A DNA stretch of 64,000 nucleotides, taken from Lysobacterales bacterium (lineage in GTDB: Bacteria > Pseudomonadota > Gammaproteobacteria > Xanthomonadales > SZUA-5). The first letter of the stretch is position 1. Each line of letters starts with the position of its first letter. The position numbers and the translations under genes are program-made. Shown one piece after another: positions 58,690 through 64,000 of this stretch. The stretch spans positions 98,013 to 162,012 of the forward strand of contig JALHMG010000007.1 of assembly GCA_022844135.1 (NCBI GenBank). Reading direction: 5' to 3'. Below the pieces are notes generated by a model, which was not told the DNA's origin, searched no databases, and saw only the letters and a program-made list of their open reading frames with translations.

Positions 58690-58869
58690 GCGCCCCGAAC
58701 GGGGCGCACATGCAATAGCCCAGAGCGACAGCCCTGGGTTGTGCACGATAAAACGTGGAAAACTTGAGTGGGCGAAACACAGTGGTGTCGCCCCTTCAGG
58801 CGCATGTCAGAGAATGCCCATTCGCAGGGCCGTCGCCCTGGGGTACTAAATTGCGCCCCGTCGGGGCGC
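58690..58869. repeat. Nested GC-rich palindromes downstream of the Gld operon
   Basis: GCGCCCCGAACGGGGCGC (58690-58707), CCCAGAGCGACAGCCCTGGG (58719-58738), CAGGGCCGTCGCCCTG (58825-58840) and GCGCCCCGTCGGGGCGC (58853-58869). The outer pair is near-identical, giving a large potential stem across the region. The last palindrome is followed by TTTCGTTTT and could end plus-strand transcription. This resembles REP-type intergenic elements. Confidence 0.75.
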
Positions 58870-58949
58870 TTTCGTTTTCGCACTCTCCAATGTCAGATGT
58901 GGTGCGCGCCGAACGTCATTCGATGCGACAACGCCAAACCCACAACCCA

Positions 58950-61409
58950 TCAACCAACCCGCCCCAGCCACTTGGAGAATTCGAAATTGAACTCGGCTGT
59001 AGCGGGCCCGAGGGTTGGGCTTTCGGCGTAGTCGATGCCCAGGGTCTGCAGCGACGATGCTTGTTCGCGACTGTCGACGCCACTGGCGATGACAACCATG
59101 CCGGATTGATGTGCGCGGCGAACCAGCGCGCTCAACATGTCGCCGGCGCGATCGCTCGCAGCGCCGCTGAGTTCCGGACTGAGCCGCAAATAATCGACCG
59201 GCACTCCGCGCATGCGATGGACCAGCGTCATATCGCGACCGATATCGCGCAGGCCAACGCGTAGTGCCAGCGGCTTGGCGTGTTGGCAAAAGGCAACCAG
59301 AGCATCGATGCGATCGGCGAGTGTGGAGGCTGGCAACGTTAGCGCCAATCCGGTGCCAGATAAGCGTCGTTCCTTCAACCTGGCGTCGATGAAGTCGACC
59401 AGGCCGCCGTCGTCCAGCGCGTGAGCGGATAAATCGACGGCGAGCCGCAACTGTTTGCCGCGCTTCAACATATCGGCGCGGACGCTGAGCGCCTCGCCGA
59501 CCACAAAGCGATCGAAGTCGCCCGAAGCGCCGCCTTCGCGCGCCGCCTGTTGCATCTCGGCAAGGGAGGCTGGCGTGTGCCCGGGCCCACCCAGACGCCA
59601 CAGCAGTTGCCATTCGTACTGGCCCGGTACGCGACCGTGCAAAGGAATCAAGGGCGCGCCGCGAGCCTCCATATGTAACCCGAAGCGTCGGCTTTCCACG
59701 ATGCCGCGCAGTTGCGCTTCGCGCTCGGCCGGCACCAATGCCGCGCTGGCGTTCTCGAACCACATGCTGCGATCGCCGCCCAAATGCATCGCCGCCAGAG
59801 CGGCGGCCTCGGCGTTTTGCACAACGAGGTCGGCACTGTCGCCATCGAGTGTCGCCAATCCAAAACTGGCCTTCAGGGCGACTTCGCGATCGGCGATTTT
59901 CAGCAATCGTCGCGAAAGTGCTTCGCGCAAGGATTCCGCGGTGCCCATCGCATCGTTGCGTTGCGGTCGGCGGACGAGTACCAGATATCGCCCGTCCTGA
60001 TAGGTCGAGGGCACGTCCTCGGGTCGCAGCAGCTCCTTGAACACGGCACCGATGGTTTGATCGAGCCGCTCCTGGCCGGAGATTCCGAGTTGCTTGCGCA
60101 ATGTGTCGTGCTCGTCGAGCGCCACGTAAACGACCACCGCGCCGTTCTGTCCGCGCGCGGAGCTGGCCCGTTCGATGAACTCGCGGCGAGGGTAGAGGCC
60201 GCTGTCGTCGCGCGGCGCGGCGCGCCGAATCGCAAACCGTTTGCTACGTTTTAAGCGAGCTTCGATCACGCCGATCAGATGCCGTGGTTTGACCGGTTTG
60301 AGCAGATATTCGTCAGCACCGCCGGCGATGGCCTGCTCGCGGGTAGCGAGTTCGCGCGAACTGGCGACAACGATCACCGGCACATCGTGCGTGCCCGGAT
60401 CGTCGCGCAAGGCATGCACCGTGCGCATCGACTCGGCGCCGCGCAAATCGGCATCGACGACCGCAATTTGCGGTTTGAAGTCGCCGATCGCGCCGATCGC
60501 TTCATCGGCGCTGGTGCATAGGCGAACCGTATAGCCCGCTTCTTTGAGCCACGAAGCCTCGGTCAACCCACGCGTGCGGTCGTTGTCGAGAATCATCACG
60601 CGGCTTTGCGAAGCGGAAGTGACGGCCTCGCCGGTCATCGCCACCAGTAGCGCCAAGGGATCGATCGGCGGCTCGAAATACTTGACGCCATGGCGCATTG
60701 CGACGAGGCGCCGTCCGAGATCCGGCCGCTGCATCACCAGTGCGAAGCCCACCGGCCGGTGCGATTCGCCGAGGTCAGCTCTCGGCTCGACCAGCCCACG
60801 CAACAAACCAATGGCATTCGCCTGATTTGCGCTCACGACAATTGCGCGCGGCAGGGTCGATGCAATCAACGCTTGCGCCTGCTCGCCACTGGCGAAAGCT
60901 TTGACGCTGAAGCCGTGCTCCAGAAAAGCTGCAGCGAGGTCGACGCCAAAATCGCTCGGCTGACCGATCAGAACCAGCAAATCCTCGTCGCTGACGCGGG
61001 CCGATCTGACTGCAGGCGGCGTTGGTTTCGGGCTCGGTGCAGGTGCCGCCGCCGCAGGCGCAGGCGAACGCGCCACCATGTCGAGCGCAAGCGCCGTGCT
61101 CGCCAGCGTGCTTACCAGTGCCGACAGCGTGCGCAACTGATCGGCATTTGGCGTCAGTGAGGTATCGACAAAAACCTTGATGAAGGTTTCCAGTTCGCCA
61201 GCCTTGCGCGTAAGCGACAAGCGCAGACGTTCGCAAGCGCGAACCAGCTGTTTTGCCGCAAGCTGCAGCCCGCGGCCATGCGCGCTGTTCCAGCGCGAGG
61301 CATTGAGCTGCTCCCACGCCTGAACCAACTGGGTGGCATGCTGGCGCAGCTCTTCATATGCTCGATCGACATGCGGATCGTTCGCTGCTTGACGCTGCGC
61401 TTCGGCCAT
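58950..61409 (-). CDS. Response regulator with receiver-like domains and degenerate GGDEF and EAL domains
   Basis: 819 aa. Helical N terminus (1-115), a receiver-like domain (about 140-250; EDLLVLIGQPSDFGVDLAAAFLEHGFSVKAF), a better receiver (268-390; RVMILDNDRTRGLTEASWLKEAGYTVRLC, VVDADLRGAES, GGADEYLLKPVKPRHL). Then a GGDEF-fold region in which GGDEF is reduced to TYQDGRYLVLV (near 490), and an EAL-fold region (about 575-810) lacking E-A-L (YEWQLLWRL). It is unlikely to make or degrade c-di-GMP; it may bind it or act as an adaptor. It is a single minus-strand gene divergent from the protease. Confidence 0.82.
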   Translation of the reverse strand: MAEAQRQAANDPHVDRAYEELRQHATQLVQAWEQLNASRWNSAHGRGLQLAAKQLVRACERLRLSLTRKAGELETFIKVFVDTSLTPNADQLRTLSALVSTLASTALALDMVARSPAPAAAAPAPSPKPTPPAVRSARVSDEDLLVLIGQPSDFGVDLAAAFLEHGFSVKAFASGEQAQALIASTLPRAIVVSANQANAIGLLRGLVEPRADLGESHRPVGFALVMQRPDLGRRLVAMRHGVKYFEPPIDPLALLVAMTGEAVTSASQSRVMILDNDRTRGLTEASWLKEAGYTVRLCTSADEAIGAIGDFKPQIAVVDADLRGAESMRTVHALRDDPGTHDVPVIVVASSRELATREQAIAGGADEYLLKPVKPRHLIGVIEARLKRSKRFAIRRAAPRDDSGLYPRREFIERASSARGQNGAVVVYVALDEHDTLRKQLGISGQERLDQTIGAVFKELLRPEDVPSTYQDGRYLVLVRRPQRNDAMGTAESLREALSRRLLKIADREVALKASFGLATLDGDSADLVVQNAEAAALAAMHLGGDRSMWFENASAALVPAEREAQLRGIVESRRFGLHMEARGAPLIPLHGRVPGQYEWQLLWRLGGPGHTPASLAEMQQAAREGGASGDFDRFVVGEALSVRADMLKRGKQLRLAVDLSAHALDDGGLVDFIDARLKERRLSGTGLALTLPASTLADRIDALVAFCQHAKPLALRVGLRDIGRDMTLVHRMRGVPVDYLRLSPELSGAASDRAGDMLSALVRRAHQSGMVVIASGVDSREQASSLQTLGIDYAESPTLGPATAEFNFEFSKWLGRVG

Positions 61410-61904
61410 CCGCTACTCTCCATCTGATCCCCCCGCTGCGTAGTCTGCCGACTTTTTCGGCGCAATAAGTGTGCGATCGATCATCGATTTGTCATTCGGC
61501 CGTCGTCTTTCCCGCTTACGAATGCACTTCTGACGTTTGCCAGAACGTGAAAAAAGCTCTATTCGTATGTCATTCGGTGCATTACTTGTTGTGCACCGCA
61601 GCAAATAGTTTCCGGTGACACTATGGCTGAACGGGCGTTAAATCAGTCGCTGAACTGCCGTTCAGGAACATATCGTCTTCGTAACGACGGAAAAATGCTG
61701 CAGCGCAGCATGATGACGTTGCACGTCGATAACTGACGCAATTGACCCCTCTTGGGGCACTCCCTACTTTCCACACGCCGCTTGCACATACGACGCGCAC
61801 TTCTGGGGAGAAGTGGCTCGTCCGGGCTGCAACGGTTTCCCGGGAGGACGTCGCGAGATCTCGCGCGTGGGAATGTGAGCCAACATCAACGAAAGGGTCA
61901 AAAG
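61410..61904 (+). promoter_or_regulatory. Long AT-richer leader region of the secreted protease
   Basis: 495 bases between divergent genes, richer in A/T than the surroundings, so it probably carries both promoters. An inverted pair CTGAACGG (61629-61636)...CCGTTCAG (61665-61672) could be an operator. A GGAG run and GAAAGGGTC just before 61905 serve as RBS. A longer protease frame from 61752 has no signal peptide and is not used. Confidence 0.45.
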
Positions 61905-63737
61905 ATGCTAAAGCTCGTAAAGAAGTCGATGATGAGTGGAGCAGTAATTGCTGCTCTGGGTTTGGCGGGAGTCGCGAACGCGCAGTCTGATGAAGGTGAT
62001 GGCCATGAAGGGCCGGAGAACAAGTCGGCTTTGGGAGGAGTGCCGCGCGCAGATGTCGACCCGCGGATCAACACGGCGGCACTGAGCGATCCGTTTGAAT
62101 ACGACCAACTTATCATCGGGTACAACAGCAGCGGACGTTCGCATGGGGATGTGAGCGTCGTTTACGAGCATTTGGATCGGGTCGCCTCGGCAACGGGGCG
62201 CAGCCTTTCATTAGAGCGCACACTGTCGACGGGCGGCCACGTTGTTAAGCTGGACAAGGCCTTGGGCGACAAAGAGCTGACCGAGTTGATGAAACAGCTC
62301 GCCGCAGATCCGAACGTGGCCTATGTCGAACCCGACCAGATCATGGTGCCGTTCCTGACGCCCAACGACTCGTCGTATAGCCAGCAATGGCATTACTTTG
62401 AGGCCACCGGCGGCGCCAATCTTCCCACTGCATGGGATACCGCCACCGGAACCGGCGTCACTGTCGCCGTGCTGGATACCGGCATCGTCAGTCACACCGA
62501 CCTGAACGCCAACGTCGTCGCTGGATACGATTTCGTCAGCAGCGCCACCAACGCGCGCGATGGCAATGGTCGCGATTCCAATCCCGCCGATCAGGGCGAT
62601 TGGGTGACGGCAGGTCAATGTTTTGCGGGCTCGCCAGCATCGAATTCCAGTTGGCATGGAACGCACGTCGCGGGCACCGTAGCTGCGGTGACCAATAACG
62701 CCAGCGGCGTTGCCGGCGTGGCCTTCAACGCGCGCATCCAGCCGGTCCGCGTCCTGGCCGCCTGCGGTGGCACGCTCTCGGATATCGCGGACGCCATTAC
62801 GTGGTCCTCGGGTGGCACCGTCTCCGGCATTCCGGCCAACGCGACGCCGGCCAAGGTCATCAACATGAGCCTCGGCGGCAGCAGCTCCACATGCGCCACG
62901 ACCTACCAGAACGCTATTAATGGTGCAGTCGGTCGCGGATCGATCGTGATCGTCGCTGCGGGCAATTCGAACGTCAATGCGTCGGGCGCTACGCCCGCGA
63001 ATTGCTCGAATGTCGTGACCGTCGCCGCCACCAACCGCTCGGGTGGTCGTTCCTACTATTCGAACTTCGGCACGATCGTCGATGTGGCCGCGCCCGGTGG
63101 CGATGTTCGCTCCGCGTCCACCAATGGCGTTCTGTCGACGCTCAATAGCGGCACCACCACACCAGGTTCGCAGTCCTACGCCTGGTATCAAGGCACTTCG
63201 ATGGCAACGCCGCATGTGGCGGGTCTCGCAGCGCTGGTGCTAAGCCGCGGCGCTCAAACGCCGGCAGCGCTGGAGACATTGATCAAGAACAACGCCCGCG
63301 CTTTCCCGACCACATGCTCGGGTTGCGGCACCGGCATCATTAACGCGGCAGCAACGATTGCAGCGCTTGGCGGCGGCGGTGGCGGTGGCGGCGGGACAAG
63401 CTTCTTCGAGAACACCACCGACTACATCATCGGCGATAACACCACGATCAACAGCCCGATCAGCGTAACCGGACGTACCGGGAATGCCCCGTCGAATCTG
63501 ACGGTCAGCGTAACCATCTTCCACACCTATCGCGGCGATCTCAAGGTCGACTTGATCGCGCCAGACGGTTCGGTTTACGTGCTGCACAACCGTTCGGGCG
63601 GCAGCGCCGACAACATCATCGGATCGTATACCGTTAACGCCTCCAGCGAGGTCGCCAACGGCACGTGGCAGCTGCGCGTGAACGACAACGCGGCCGGCGA
63701 CACTGGCCGTCTTGACAAGTGGAGCCTGCAATTCTGA
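61905..63737 (+). CDS. Secreted subtilisin-like (S8) protease with P/Homo B-type C-terminal domain
   Basis: 610 aa from the ATG at 61905 (MLKLVKKSMMSGAVIAALGLAGVANA-QS signal peptide). An I9-like propeptide (VVKLDKALGDKELTELMKQLAADPNVAYVEPDQIMVP) ends near 150. Catalytic residues D191 (AVLDTGI), H251 (SWHGTHVAGT), N354 (AAGN oxyanion) and S432 (GTSMATPHVAG). After a poly-Gly hinge the last ~115 residues form a proprotein-convertase P domain (VTIFHTYRGDLKVDLIAPDGSVYVLHNRSGG...NGTWQLRVNDNAAGDTGRLDKWSLQF), often removed after secretion. It degrades extracellular protein. Confidence 0.95.
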   Translation: MLKLVKKSMMSGAVIAALGLAGVANAQSDEGDGHEGPENKSALGGVPRADVDPRINTAALSDPFEYDQLIIGYNSSGRSHGDVSVVYEHLDRVASATGRSLSLERTLSTGGHVVKLDKALGDKELTELMKQLAADPNVAYVEPDQIMVPFLTPNDSSYSQQWHYFEATGGANLPTAWDTATGTGVTVAVLDTGIVSHTDLNANVVAGYDFVSSATNARDGNGRDSNPADQGDWVTAGQCFAGSPASNSSWHGTHVAGTVAAVTNNASGVAGVAFNARIQPVRVLAACGGTLSDIADAITWSSGGTVSGIPANATPAKVINMSLGGSSSTCATTYQNAINGAVGRGSIVIVAAGNSNVNASGATPANCSNVVTVAATNRSGGRSYYSNFGTIVDVAAPGGDVRSASTNGVLSTLNSGTTTPGSQSYAWYQGTSMATPHVAGLAALVLSRGAQTPAALETLIKNNARAFPTTCSGCGTGIINAAATIAALGGGGGGGGGTSFFENTTDYIIGDNTTINSPISVTGRTGNAPSNLTVSVTIFHTYRGDLKVDLIAPDGSVYVLHNRSGGSADNIIGSYTVNASSEVANGTWQLRVNDNAAGDTGRLDKWSLQF

Positions 63738-63767
63738 TTGCTCACTCCACTATGCTGTAACAACCAA

Positions 63768-63795
63768 TGGCCGCAGCTTTCGCTGCGGCCATTTC
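63768..63795 (+). terminator. Terminator of the S8 protease gene
   Basis: AATGGCCGCAGC-TTTC-GCTGCGGCCATT, a perfect 12-bp stem with a 4-base loop followed by TCGTTTGT, 30 bases after the protease stop. The weak U-tract is acceptable given the strong stem. Confidence 0.88.
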
Positions 63796-63858
63796 GTTTG
63801 TGCGGCGCTCTCTGAAAACGGGTACGCTGCAGCTCTGCGAATCCGCCAAAGAGTCAGC

Positions 63859-64000
63859 TAGTGTGGTGTCCCAAAAATAAATTGAACTATTTGTGGCGAG
63901 GTTTGTCTTTGTAGAGTACCTCACAGAGACTCTCGCGATGCGCAAGAAAGGGCGGCCGGTAAAGGGATTGATCGTGAGCGCGGCGGACCGCGAGGAGCTG
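63859..64000 (+). mobile_element. Left end of an IS630-like insertion element (runs off the window)
   Basis: The element begins at TAGTGTGGTGTCCCAAAA within CTAG (IS630 elements insert at TA) and reaches a transposase start at 63938. The window ends 63 bases into that gene, so the right end and inverted repeat cannot be seen. The family call rests on the protein start and the CTAG context. Confidence 0.65.
63938..64000 (+). CDS. Transposase N terminus, IS630-like (partial)
   Basis: 21 codons are visible: MRKKGRPVKGLIVSAADREE then L. The MRK.GRP...L.ls..er..L pattern is the start of many IS630-family transposases, before their first helix-turn-helix. The rest lies outside the window, so it cannot be judged intact. 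Confidence 0.65.
   Translation, partial: MRKKGRPVKGLIVSAADREEL

Noticed and set aside
58950..61409. Active diguanylate cyclase/phosphodiesterase
   Set aside because: Both signature motifs are absent, so only the folds are claimed.

Overview
The window is high-GC DNA (roughly 63-67% by eye) from a bacterial chromosome, most likely a gammaproteobacterium of the Xanthomonadales/Lysobacterales type, perhaps near Rhodanobacteraceae. This placement is inferred from yajC-secD-secF next to xseA, from AbgT, IcmF and PHA-granule proteins, and from four secreted proteins that carry an 'NGFE'-like C-terminal tag. No rRNA, tRNA or CRISPR array was found.

Layout. 1-393 is the 5' part of alr. 956-9543 holds a winged-helix/pseudokinase/TPR protein and two large secreted repeat proteins (RCC1-like; DUF11-like). 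9544-13300 is a decaying region: a conserved unknown gene, a 43-bp tandem repeat array, a frameshifted WYL regulator, a frameshifted small membrane protein and copies of a ~180-bp dispersed repeat. 13297-14826 is an AbgT-type transporter. 16458-23292 is the main accessory region. A putative histidine kinase with two GHKL ATPase domains and its receiver-domain partner are divergent from a C5 DNA methyltransferase, a DUF3883-like nuclease and a Vsr endonuclease. It is bordered by remnants of two toxin-antitoxin loci. 23600-33216 mixes dispersed repeats, small secreted or membrane proteins, a PI-PLC-like phosphodiesterase, a MAPEG protein, an ABC transporter pair and a 388-bp MITE with perfect 18-bp inverted repeats and a 4-bp target duplication.

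33580-43914 is a signalling and electron-transfer cluster. It contains a beta-propeller/dihaem protein, a small LTxxQ-like protein, a class III cyclase fused to FHA, and a minus-strand operon of cupredoxin, membrane Ser/Thr kinase (with a degenerate cyclase domain), putative porin and a double-FHA membrane protein. 43981-63737 is mostly housekeeping: PHA-granule protein, nucleotidyltransferase, IcmF, xseA, secF-secD-yajC and a gliding-type ABC operon (ATPase, permease, GldG, DUF4340). It also has a degenerate GGDEF/EAL response regulator and a secreted subtilisin. The window ends inside an IS630-like element.

The candidate novel system is the 16458-23292 island. It joins an apparently soluble two-component pair, whose kinase carries an extra Hsp90/MORC-like ATPase domain, to a complete Type II-like restriction-modification-repair cassette. 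It may sense DNA or methylation state and gate restriction or another response; that role is inference.
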